Assembly (NCBI GenBank): GCA_017506865.1
Contig: JAFCMP010000334.1
Coordinates: forward strand, 124,001 to 188,000
From: Tribonema minus
Lineage: Eukaryota > Sar > Xanthophyceae > Tribonematales > Tribonemataceae
Length of the DNA stretch: 64,000 nt
Reading direction: 5' to 3'
Below the pieces are notes generated by a model that was not told where the DNA came from, searched no databases, and saw nothing but the letters and a program-made list of their open reading frames with translations. Below, one piece after another: positions 12,595 through 24,500 of this stretch. A program made the position numbers and the translations under genes. Positions within the stretch are counted from its first letter, which is position 1. The number at the start of each line of letters is the position of its first letter.

Positions 12595-15500
12595 GGGGGG
12601 GGGGGGAGTGATTTTTATACTGATTTTGGGTATGGCGTGACTGACGCAATGCGAGTAAATTTGTGCCGTGCATTGGTTTCAACTTGACCGGCTTGATTCA
12701 AGATGTGCACGAGTGTGTGTGCGTGAGGGGGGGGGGGGGGGGGGGCAGGCAGGAAAACTGGTGTTGTCGCCTGCGCTGGATGGACGGCAGGGCTGGCACA
12801 TGCGCTGCAGCAATTGATGCTTCAGCCCGTCTTACACTTTGTAGACTAAGGCTGTTGAAACATTGCACCGGCCACATCCGCACCGGATGCTTTCACTGCT
12901 ATGTGGCATGTACATTGATGATGAACCAGCATAGCGGCAGTTCGCAGCAGCAGTGGATCGCCAAGTCGCATGTCGCATGTGCGTTGATTGTTAGCAAGCT
13001 TGACGGCAATTCGCAGCAGCGCTCACCTGCAGCATCGCGGGCACGTGCGACTCTGACTCAGACTCTGCCGGCCGCGGCACCGGGTCATTCAGCTCCGCGT
13101 CCTCGTGCATCTGGGACTCGTGCCGCTGCTGCACCGCTTCTGTACCCGGTGTGTACTGCTCGTGTACCATCCGTGAACTCCCGTGCAGGTGGTTCTGCAG
13201 GTCACGTTGGTGTTCGTTCCGCCCGCTCGAATAGTAGGATTGCGCGTGTGCTTCGTGGTTCAGGTGCGGCTGTTGCTCGTGCCTCAACAGCTGCGGTCGC
13301 TGCGCGGGGAAACCACAACACAGGCGCGCGCATCGGCACCGGCGGTCGGTCAGAATTAGGGTTAGGGTTACTGGGAGTGCGCGAAGCTCAGCACAAGACA
13401 ATGAGTGCCAGCAAACGGGTATCCATGTGTAATGCACGCAGGGCAACGCTAGGTGGCTGTGGTGGGCATGGGTGAAAGCCTGACTTGCACCTCTGAGGTT
13501 GAGGTTTGGGGTAAGAGGTTGGCGTTCACTTCCAACGCGTGTTGCAACAGTCGCATGCAACTCCTATTGCTGACACGGAGGAACGTGCACGAGCCTTTGC
13601 CCCAGCCATGCCAAGCACATTGATGGGAGCAGCAAACTTCACTTTGAACTTTGCCTGACTTGCGCCCCTGAGGTTGAAGAGTGGGGTCAGAGGTGTCCAT
13701 AGTTGAACACATGATGGGAGCAGCGAACTTCACTACTAACTTGACCTGAGCTTACGCCTGCAGAGCATTCAACGCCGCCGTGGCGTCCAAGGAGCATGTC
13801 CCTGCGTTACGTTGCTCAACATGGCAGGAGCATAAACTTCAACTCAAACTTCACCTCCGCATGCCCCCCTTGTTTGTCACTGCATACTCTATCCCGCAGA
13901 TTCCCCAAGTAGAAGGAGGATCGTAAACTTCACATGCGCTTGAACCTGCTGAGCATCTGATGTCGCCGTGTCCCTTCAGGAGCATGACGACAGGAGCACG
14001 CACTTCAACTTGAAGTTCACATTCGCGTACCCCCCTTGTTTGCTGCTGCAAAGTGCAGTATCTCACACACCCATACCCCAATGTAGAGCCACGCAGAAGA
14101 GAACGTCCTGAAGGAGTTCAAACTTCAACCTGTCACCTGCGCTTGAAGCTGCTGAGCATCTGATGCGGCCATGTCCCTTTAGGAGCATGTTGCTACGTGT
14201 CAGTGAGCACGAGCGCAATAACTTCAACTTCAATCTCCACCTCCGCGCGCTGTTGAGTGCCTTACACATCCGGGTTCCTACGTGCGGCCGTGCAAAAGAG
14301 GTGCAAACTTCACATCATTCACCCGCGCTTCAAGGCCGCGCAAGAAGAGGAGTGTCAACTTCAACTCTCACCTGCGCTTGACGTCGCTGAGCATCTGACG
14401 CAGCCATGTCCCTCTCCATCGCAGCGAGGCGACTCTCCAGCGCGCCACACCGCGCCTTGCTGAACGCGAGCTCATCCGAGAGGGCCGCCACATGGCTGTT
14501 GCTCAGCAGAGAGGAATCGGCCGTATTGCATACTTCAGCAGTCTGAAATGCATACTTCAAGCAGTTTACAACAAGGTTCAGACTCATGTTGTTGACGAGA
14601 GCTCATACGAGAGGGCCGCCACATGGCTGTTGCTCAGCCCAGAGGAAACGGCCATTTTGCAGGGGTTTGAACTGCCGTGCACTTCAGGAGTGTGGAACGC
14701 ATAGCTACAAAGTTCAGACTATGTGTCAGTGAAATGGAATGGCAGAGAGGGCCGCCACCTGGCTGGTGCCGGCCTAGAGAAAACGGGCATATGTTGAAGG
14801 GGTTGAACTTCAAGAGCTTGGAATGCATAGTTGCGAAGTTCAGACCGTGTCAGTGAGACAAAAGAGTGGCATCGGCTGGTCGCTCGATTTCCACATGCAG
14901 CATTGAAGGGCCGAAACCTGTAACAACAGCATGTATTCCACAGTGTGACATGTGTGTACTGTGCCGCAACATGCTGCATGTGAGCTCGACTGATGAATGC
15001 ATTAGCTTATTAGCTCTAACCCTAACCCTACGATGGCAGAGGAGCCACAAGCACCGTGTGCGCGCATGCAGTCTGCCGATGCTGAAGCAAACATCACACC
15101 TGGCGAAAACGGAATCGGACCGCGGTGCCGCGTGATGGCAATGCATGCAAGGACCCTACCCGTACCCCTAACCCTAATTTCCCAAACCCTAAACTCCAGC
15201 CCTAACCTATAACCCTCATCGTGGCCCTCGCTTCGGTGTTTCCGTTTGCGTAAGGCCGCCTTCAGTGAGCTCTGCTGCCGTTCAAGAGCTTAGCATCATG
15301 ACATGCACTGCCGCGACAGCAGTAGCTACACCTGCAGACGCCGCGAATCGCATTCCTGAAACTAAATCCCAACCCTAATCCCAACCCTAACGCAAAACGT
15401 GGTGAGGGCTTCCCAGTCGCCGGGAGATGCTTTCGCAGAGCTGACCCTAATTGAAACCCTAACCCTCACCCGATAATATTATCTCAAAGCTTAGAATCCG

Positions 15501-18500
15501 GTGAGGGCTTCGACGGCAATAGCAACGCATGCAGAAGCTGCGAGACGCATTCCGCGAGCTAACCCTACTCCCCACCCTACCTATACCCCTAACCCTAGCC
15601 CAAAACCTGGTGGTGTCTTTGCAGAGCTACTGTAACCCTGCCCCTACTGCCAACCCTAAGCTTACGAACCTGGTGAGGTCTTTGACGGCATGAGCCGCAT
15701 TCCCCCAACTAATTCGACATCAAACACCACCCCGAAAGCTGGTGAGCGCTTTGAAATCGCCAGTAGACGCGTTTGCAGAGCAAACCGTTATGTAAAACTC
15801 TTGCCCTAATCCTGTTGGTAAACCCTAACCCGACCTCAAACACCAGCCCGAAAGCTGGCGAGGGCTTTGAAAATCGCGTTCGCAGAGCTGGCCCTGAACT
15901 GAGACTCTTCCCCTAACCCTATCGTTTACCCTCAGCTTACACAAACCTGGTGAGGTCTGCGGCGGCGCGCCACAATGTCCGTGCACAGAGCTCAGCCTGA
16001 CTTTGACCTAACCCTCACCCTAACCCAAAACCTGCGAGATCTATGCAGTCACCAGGAGACGCGCTCCCAGAGCTAGCCATGCCCCTACTGTTAGCCCCAA
16101 GTTTAGACAAACCTGGTCAGGTCTTCGACGGCAGCGGCGGACGGCGCGTGCGCCTGCCGCCGCGGCGCCCCTCGATGTTGCTTGTGCGCAGTGCTCAGCG
16201 CGCCTCGCGAGCGCGCCTCCAGCTGCTGCACCTGCAATGGCAGGCAGCGCAGCAGCAGCGCTCAGGATTAGGGTGAGGTTTGAATTAGGGGCAGGTCAGG
16301 TTAGGCATAAGGTTAAGTGTAGGGTTAGGGTTAGGTTTGGGATTAGATGCCCTTGCGCATCGCTCAGCGCGCCTCCAGCTGGGTCAGGGTTCGGGTTAGG
16401 GTGAGTGATATCAGCGCGGCGCGCAGGGCTACATGCCGGGAGGGTTGACCTCAGGTAGGGTTTGGGTAGGGTTAGGGTTGGTTTCAGCTGAGACGGCGGC
16501 GGCCGGCACGCGCAGCGGTGCTCCAGTTGCCGCACCTGCGCATAGTTGTGCCAGCATACAGAGCTACGTATGAAACGCGCGCGCAGCATTGACGGCACAA
16601 TGTGTCTGCGCAACATTGCGTTGGACTGCCAGCTGGAGCTGGCCTACCGAGCACGTGAGAGCTTTCCATACTGAACACCCCTGCCTCGAACGCTAACAGC
16701 TTGCACACGGTTGGCGACTGTGGATATGGTGGCACTGTTTGACTCGTGGCCAATTGCCGCAGCAGCGGCGACCATTGGCGAAAGGCACTGGCGGCTAACC
16801 ACACCTTGTCACCTAGAGCTCTGCGATCTGCTGAATCGTTTCCAGTGTGGTTAGGGCTAGGATGACTGACGGTTCCTGGGATGGCGGCGTGGCGCTCTGG
16901 GTCAGCGCCAGGGTTGGCTCGGGTGATGGATGGGTTAGTTAGGGCTAAATGAAGGCGCGGAGAAAGAGTGACGCTCAGAGCCTGTTGCATGGACTTGAGC
17001 TTGCGAGCGCTGACTGCTCGCGGAGTGTGCTACTTTGGCAGGCTGCCCCAGTCTTTACCCAAGCCTTCGCAGCAACCCAGGGTTAAGTTAGGGTTAGAGT
17101 TGAGTGCTACTTAGATTTAGGTTTAGCTGAGGCGGCGGCCAGCGCGCGCAACAGCGCGGCGCGGAAGAAAAAGTTGGAAGTGCTCAAAGTAGTGATAATT
17201 GAAGCAGTGATAGTCGCACGTAGAGCGAGGCACCCGTCACCTGCGCTACTAGCTATGGTTAGGATTAGGGTAAGCACCCAAGTCCCATGCGGACCCAGGC
17301 ACCCGCCAACGGCGTGTCACGACAAAAAAAACCCTAACCTAACCCTAATCCTAACCCTCACCCTGTGCCGCAGCGCAAGTCGTTCTCAAGTCTGACGCTG
17401 TGCAGCTTCGGCTGGTTAGATGTAGGGTTGGGACTGGGGTTATTGAAGTTAGGGTCAGGGTTTGCGCACCTGCGCCCGCAGCTCGTCGATCCCGAGTCTG
17501 GCGCTGTGCAGCCTCAGTTGGGGTTTAGGGTAAGAACTAGGGTTAGGGTTAGCATTTGCGCACCTGTGCCCGCAGCTCGTCAATCTCAGGGTAAGTTTCA
17601 GAATTAGGGTTTGCGCACCTGTGCCCGCAGTTGGTCCATCTCGCGTCCGGCGCTGTGCAGCTCGCCCTCCAGCCTGCAGGCAGCGCCGCCGACAGAGAGG
17701 CGCAGCAGCGGTGCGGCGCAGGCGCGGGGCGCAGAACACAAACGGTGTCAGTGCTCGGCGGTGTGCGAGGTTGAGCAAAAGGCTGAGCATCAGCAGCAGA
17801 ACCTATCGCGATGAGCAGAAGGTGGTTGACCGATTGAACCTCGTCTTCACTGGGGCCTTGGAGGCGCAACCTCGGCGCGGCTTGAGTGGGGGACGCTCAA
17901 CACATCACGTGTCAGTGCTCAGCAAGGTGCAGCACGGCGCGAGCGCGCAGCAATGCGTACGGCAGAAGAGCGTCGGCTCGCAGCGGGGCGGCGCGGCGCG
18001 GAAACAAAAGTGTGCAGCAGCGCTCAGCGATGCAGCAGTGCTCAATCGCTGCTGCTAGGCATGTCAGCGAGCAGCACAGGGGAACCCCGCAGATTGCGTA
18101 CGGCACGGCACGCATGGGGTGGGCGCCAGGTTTTGGGTTTAGGAATAGGCCAATGTACTGCAGGGCTGAAGAAAGAAATGCATCAGCTGTGCTCGTTACA
18201 GGGCCGAAGAAAACGTGCAGCGTTATTTAAAAGACTGAGATTTGGGATTGGCACCTGTCGCACTGGTGAGCCTTCTGGTGCAGCGCCTCCTTAGCGTCTG
18301 CGGCAGCGCTCCGCTCCTCATCCGCAGCACGCTTCAACAGGGAGACCTCGGCCTCTAGCGTCTGCAGGCAGCACCCAGCAGGAAACAACATACAAGTAAG
18401 AAATGTCAGTGAGCACCAGACCGTAGAGTCAATGAGCAGTTGAGCAAAAGAAGAAAGCGGCTGAAATTGAAGTTCATCACGGCGTCGCGCTTCGCGCCTG

Positions 18501-21500
18501 CTGGGTAGTTGAAGTCCACCACTTCAGCTTTTGACCTCCAGCGGCTGCGGCCGGCAGGCAGCACGAGGACACGTAGGAGATGCCATCAGGTACCAGGCTG
18601 CAGAGTCAAAGGGCGGGCCCATCCAGATGGACTGGTTGAAGTTGAAGTTTGCCATGACATATGTCGTCACGTCGCGTCAGAAGTTTGACCAGATGCCCCG
18701 TACCCACTTGAAGTGCGCGGTGGCGACTCTGATGCGAGTGTAGCAGCGTGCGTGTGTGTGCCGTGAGCCGAGATTCCCGACACCCCCTGTTCAGTCACTT
18801 CCGGAAGTATCCCCACCTAACCCATCGCAGGTGCTCACATTCCTGAGCAGTGTGCTCCTGCTCGAGCGCTGGTGCCGCACTCGCGATGTAACGCCCACTC
18901 GAAACCTAACCCTAACCCTCACTGGCCAGCGTACTCACATGCGCACGTTCCTGAGCGTCGCGCTCGCGGTCGAGCGCTGCTGCCTGTGCCTGCTGAGCCA
19001 TGCGCACGTCCTCCGCGGCGCTGCTGACCCGGCTCTGCGCCTCTCTCAGGTCTGCAGCCTCCTCCTGCAGCGCTGCGCGCTCCGCCTCCGCCTGGAATCA
19101 GTGCTCAGCAAAGGCGCGTGCGCTCAGGATTCGCAGAGCCTGAGGGTAACAGCGGCAAGCGCACCTGCGATGATGCAATACATACCCTGAGATCATACGA
19201 TACATACCCTAAGGTCTATGGCCTCCTCCTGCAGCACTGCGCTCTCCGCCTCCTCCTAAAATCAGCATTGCGCAGAGGTGCGCACGCTCTGGAGTTGTTG
19301 ATGAGCCTGGGCATAAGGGAGGCAGCGCGCCTGCGATAATACAGTGCATACCCTGAGATCATATGATGCGTACCCTAAGGTCTGTGGCCTGCCCCTGCAA
19401 CGCCGCGCGTTGCGTTTCGTTTCCGCCTGTCGTCAGTGCTCAGTGCACGCGCACGCTCATCAGCACCCAGCACTCGGCACTCAGCAAACGCGCGCATCTC
19501 GCGAGTCACACAGCCCTCAGTGCAGAACAGGCAGCGAGCCTGCGCCGGAGGTGTCTGTGCCACATACATGCCTGCCCCTGCCACGCGCGTGGTTGTCACC
19601 CCTCGAGTGAGGCCCCCTTTGTCACCCCCTTCAGCGACCCGCAGCAGCGCTCACCCGATCTGCGGCAGCTCTGGCAGCGCTCAGCTCTGCCAGGCGGCGC
19701 TCCGAGGCGGCGGCTGTGTCAGCGCTCAACCGCGCCGCCTGAGCCCTGCTGCGCTCCAGCTCGGCGATCTGCGGCGGCGGCGCACACACGCAGAAGCAGC
19801 TGTTGCTCAGCAGGTGACTAGAGCGTTGAGCGCATTGGGATCAATGTGTATGGCGTCCAATAAGTGCAGATGTGACTGCTGCTCCAAGGACTTCAAATGT
19901 ATACTTCTAGTGGTACTCTAGGAGAGTTCACTGCTGCTGAGCATCCGCTCGGCGACCCGTGGCGGCGGCGCGCGCACGCAGAAGCAGCTCTTGCTCAGCA
20001 GGTGACGAGAGCGTTGTGCGCATAGAGATCAATGACTACGTATGGTGTTTTAACATAAGTGCAGGTGAGACTGCTCCTCCAAGGACTTCAAATGTGTGCT
20101 TCTAAAGTTGGAGAGTGGTACAGCTGCTGAGCATCTGCTGCAAGCAGCAAGTCGGTGTTGACCAGCAACAAGCACACAGGGTGTCGAACACAGGTGCAGA
20201 TGTGATTTGTCTGTGCTGCACGCGTTGACCAACGGTGATTCCTCGTGTGGTGTTCAATGCAAGTGCAGATGTGATGTATTGTGTCTTCAGAGTACTTCAA
20301 GTGTGTATATTTCGAAGTGCTACAACTGCTGAGCATCTGCCACAAGGGGTCCTACGGGCAGTGCATGTGCTCATGTTGGGGGAAGCTGTGGGGGAAGGGG
20401 GGGGGGGGGGGGGGGCATCGGAGGCATCACGGTCGGGCAGAGGTGCACCTAGGCATGAGCGCTCGGGAATGGTGATTGAGACCGTGCCAGAAGTGCGATT
20501 ACTTCCACCGGTACTGTATCGTCACAGTGCTGTCTTTCCGAGTTGAAATGTGGGTTGGTGCTTGCGGACTGAAATTCAAACAGTCCCGCATTGACAGCCT
20601 AGACCACGCTCAGGTCGTCAACGATGACATCGCTCAGCGTCCCAAAGTGCAACGCGTCGCACGTTGGCACACGCTTATAGGGCTCAAATAGATGACAGTG
20701 CTGCCGCAATGATTGACTTCTGCAAGACGCCGCGCTCGGCCACCACCACACTACAACAGCGCGCTCCGCCCCACCTCCCCCCCCCCCCCCCATGGCAGGA
20801 AGCTGCAGGCACGTTGAGAACGTGCACATTCGTACTTCATGGCAGCGATGCTTGGGATGCGGCCAGGCCTGCGCGTGCTGAGCACTGCCTTGCTGCACAA
20901 TGGCGCGCGCGCGCCGCTCCAGGGTCAGCATCAGGGTAAATCTTGATGTTCCCGACCCAGATCTCCCTACCCACCTAGCAACCCAGCACAAACGGCCACA
21001 CCAAAAAACTGATTTTGAAGTGAATAGGAAATCTGTCTTTGCAGTGAATCGCTGCGCCACAAGAACCTAGGACACTGCTACCTACATACACCTCTCTTGG
21101 CTTTACAAGAACTCCTTGCCTAATCTTGCAGCTGCTCTTCGGCGCGTTCACGGTACAAGAAAGGGACGCTTTACCTACATACCTACCTACCTTGGCCTTC
21201 ACAATACCTGCATACCTTATCATGCAGCTGCGCCTCGGCGCGTTCGGCACGCCAGAAACCAAAGACACTGCATACCTGCACACATATACCTACCTACCTT
21301 TGTCCGTACAAAACCTACGTACCTTGTCTTGCAGCTGCGCCTCGGCGCGGTCGGCGCGCCGCTGCTCCTGCCGCATGGCCGCCACGGCGCCCGCGACCTC
21401 GCGCTCCAGCTGCGCCACAAGCGCCCTGCGCACGCAACAAGCGCGCATTTGCAACGGCGATTACGGCAGTTACGATCGCCATGGCGCCGCGTTGCTGGCC

Positions 21501-24500
21501 CCACACAAGTGCGCCTGCCGCGTCAACCTCGTTGTTAGCCCTAACTCTAGGTCATACGTGACTGCGTGCTCCAGCTGCGCCACGAGGGCCCTGCGCGCGC
21601 AACAAGCGCACATATACAGCGGCTGTTACGGCAGCTGCGGCACAGTTACGATGGCGAGGACCGACGTCGCTGGCCGCGCAACTGCGCCTGCCGCGCCAAA
21701 CCTCCTTGGTAAGGCAATGGCAACCCTAACCCTTGGCAAAACGCGACTTCGCGCTCCAGCTACGCCACGAGGGTCCTGCGCACGCAACAAGCGCACGTAC
21801 ATGGCGGCGGTTACGGCAGTTACGAGAGCGTGAGACGACATCGCTGTCCACGTCACTGCGCCCGCCGCGCCAAACCATTGGTAACCCTTGCTCGTGACAA
21901 CACCTGACATGCACGCTGCAGCTGTGGAAAAAGGCGGTTACAGCGGCTGCCGCGGCGGCGGCCGCGGCGGCGGAGGCGAGGTTGAAGCTGCGTCAGAGCA
22001 GCGCGTCGCTGGCCGTGCCGCTGCGCTGCGGCGCGTGCTACACCTCACTAGTGCTACCGCAGCACTAACCCTAACCCTAACCCTGACCTCAAACCCCATC
22101 CGGGCCTTGACGGCGAGCACGGCGGCAGTGACAATGGCGGTGGAACTGACCTCAACCCTAACCCTAACCCTAACCCTAACCCTAAGCGTGTCAAACCCTA
22201 TGTACCCTTGCAGGGAACCGCACGCCTGGCCCTATTCCTAGTGCTGATTGGAGTGCGAAAGCGCGGTGGTGATTGAACAGGCCGCCGCACGAACAACAAC
22301 ACTCATGCGTCAGACTGCCTCAAGCGCAGACGTCGCGTGCACACCTGCTCTTCTCAGCCGCCGCCAGCGTCTCGCCATTGCCGCCGCCGCCGCTGCCGCC
22401 GCCGCCGCGGCCACGGCTCCGCTCGCCGCTTCCTACACCTCATCGGACGACTCCCATGTCGATGAGATAAATCCACAAGATGTCTGTGCTTACTCATGGC
22501 CCGTGCACAAAGAAAAAACACTAGTGCATCAAGCGCAAACATCGCACGCGCACCTGCTTTTCTCCGCCGCCACTAGGGTCTCGCCGTTGCCGTCGTTGCC
22601 GCCGCCGCCGGCGCGGCGGCCACGACTTCGCTCGCCGCTGATGTCAGGCGCCGCCGCCGGCCGCTCGTGATCTGCGTAATCCGCCGCCTTCAATTTGTTC
22701 CCCGATGCTGCGGCAGCAGCGCTCACGCCGCCGTCGCCGCGGTAGTGGTTCCTGTAATGCTGCTGCTGCTGCTGCTGCTGCGCCGCTTGCAGCGACGCGC
22801 CGTCCGCGCTGCCGCCGCCGCCGTAGCCGCGCCGCGCCGCCGCCGTTGCCGCCGGCTCGCCGACGCCGTCGACATCCCATGGCGATGCTCCGGAGTGCAG
22901 CCGCCACGCCACGCTGCCGCCGCCGCCGCTGCCGCCGTTGCCGTTGAGGCTGCTGCTGTGGAGCGGCGCAGCAGCCGCCGTTGCCGCGTGCGAGGACGCG
23001 TCGGAAGACCGCAGCCACGACGCGTTGCACGCCGCTGCCGCGGCGGCGGCACCGGCGCTGCCGCCGTCTTCCGCATCGCCTGGTGGCGCCGCTGCCGGCG
23101 ACGACGATGCGTAGTCGATGCTGCTGAGCGCGTCTATGGACCGCGCCGCTGCCGGCTGCCGCGCACTGCCGCTGCTGCCGCGGTGCTGCGCCGCGATTTT
23201 ACTGATGCTAGCGTTGTCACGCTCACGCTCTTGTGCGCGCGGCGGCGGCGGCGGCGGCAGCTCTCCTCCCGCTGCTGCTGTTGAACTGAGCGATGACGAT
23301 GCAGAGGCGGCAGCAGAACGCCTGCTGCTGCCGCCGCGGCCCGCAGCGGCGGCGTCGGACGTGCGCGGCGCCGGCGACGTCGTCTGCTGCAGGTACGGGG
23401 AGGCGCGCTCGCGCGGCAGCAGCGCCGCCGCAGCCGTCCAGCGCGCACCCGCAGCAGCAGCGGCGGCAGATGCGTCGCCGTACGCGTGCGAGTCCATGCG
23501 TGAGTCTGAGTGACTCGTCAGCGGCGGCGCGGCGGCAGCGGCGGCCTTGCTGCCGTAGCGCTCCGAGAGGGTCGGCGCTGTTCGCGCGGCGGGCGCCGCT
23601 GCCGCTGCTGCTGCTGCTGCTGCTGCGGGCGCGTCGCGGCGGCAGAGGTGTTTGCCTGGCCGCAGCAACGCGCACACACGACGAGAGGGGAGGAAATAGA
23701 TGGAGGGACGGAAGGGCGAGGGGCGCGTCAGAAGCGGTGACTCTCCCGCGTGTCACCCCGCCGAGGCGGCGGTCAGAGTGAGTGAGTCTTGAGTAAGTGA
23801 GTCAGAAGCGGCGACTCTCGCGCATGTCATGCTCGGTGTCACAAGTATCTGAGTGCTTGCGCTGAGGAGAGGAAGGTCTGACAGATGACGGTTTTGGCAG
23901 CGCCGTGTGAAGCACAGCCAGCTGCGGTTGCGCCGGCGAAAGTGCAGAAATCCCGGCCAGCGGCTCACAGCAAACGCCGTGAGGGATGCTGCGGTAATAC
24001 GGTGGCGGTCGTGCGAGGTTGAACGGAGGAAGTGGAGTGCTGCACGTCATGCACATATGCAAGTATGTATGTGTGGCATGCTAAGGCGGCGGCGGTCAGA
24101 GTGAGTAAACCTTGAGTAAGTGAGAGAGTATCAGTGCGGACACAGCAACACAATTGAATGATGTACTCTCAGGGTGTGTACCGCCCTGTGTGATGCTGCT
24201 GCTGCTGCTTCTGCTGCTGAATGCCACTGCGGCGGCTGCGTCAGAAGCATCAGCCTCTCAGGCGTTGCTGCAATGCCCGTCATTGCTTACGCTGGCGATG
24301 ACATCGTCTGATGCGCTGGCAACAACAGCGTCTGATACACCCCAGCATCGTGCGCGTGTCAACAGAATTCGGCACCGATTGTATCTGGCTACGACAGCTG
24401 CAGCCGCATTTGTGTGTCGATGGTACAGAAGGAGTACACGGCATCTACATAGCATTCAGTCCGCGCTGCAGCAGAGGACACTGTTTCAACATGCCTGCTG

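Noticed and set aside
11103..12745. Poly-G runs as assembly artefacts only
   Set aside because: Exact lengths may be wrong, but their repeated position before minus-strand acceptors argues that the tracts themselves are real.
15160..17620. A true chromosome end
   Set aside because: Telomere-like repeats are short, degenerate, in both orientations and inside introns of a gene that continues on both sides.
20599..20700. Minus frame ending in a DALHFGTLSDVIVDDLSVV-like sequence as an exon
   Set aside because: No phase-compatible splice pair was found, and the opposite strand is equally open.
21905..22010. An additional alanine-rich exon of the coiled-coil gene
   Set aside because: It is phase-compatible but aligns with the intron-derived shadow units upstream of exon 21425, so it is probably intronic.
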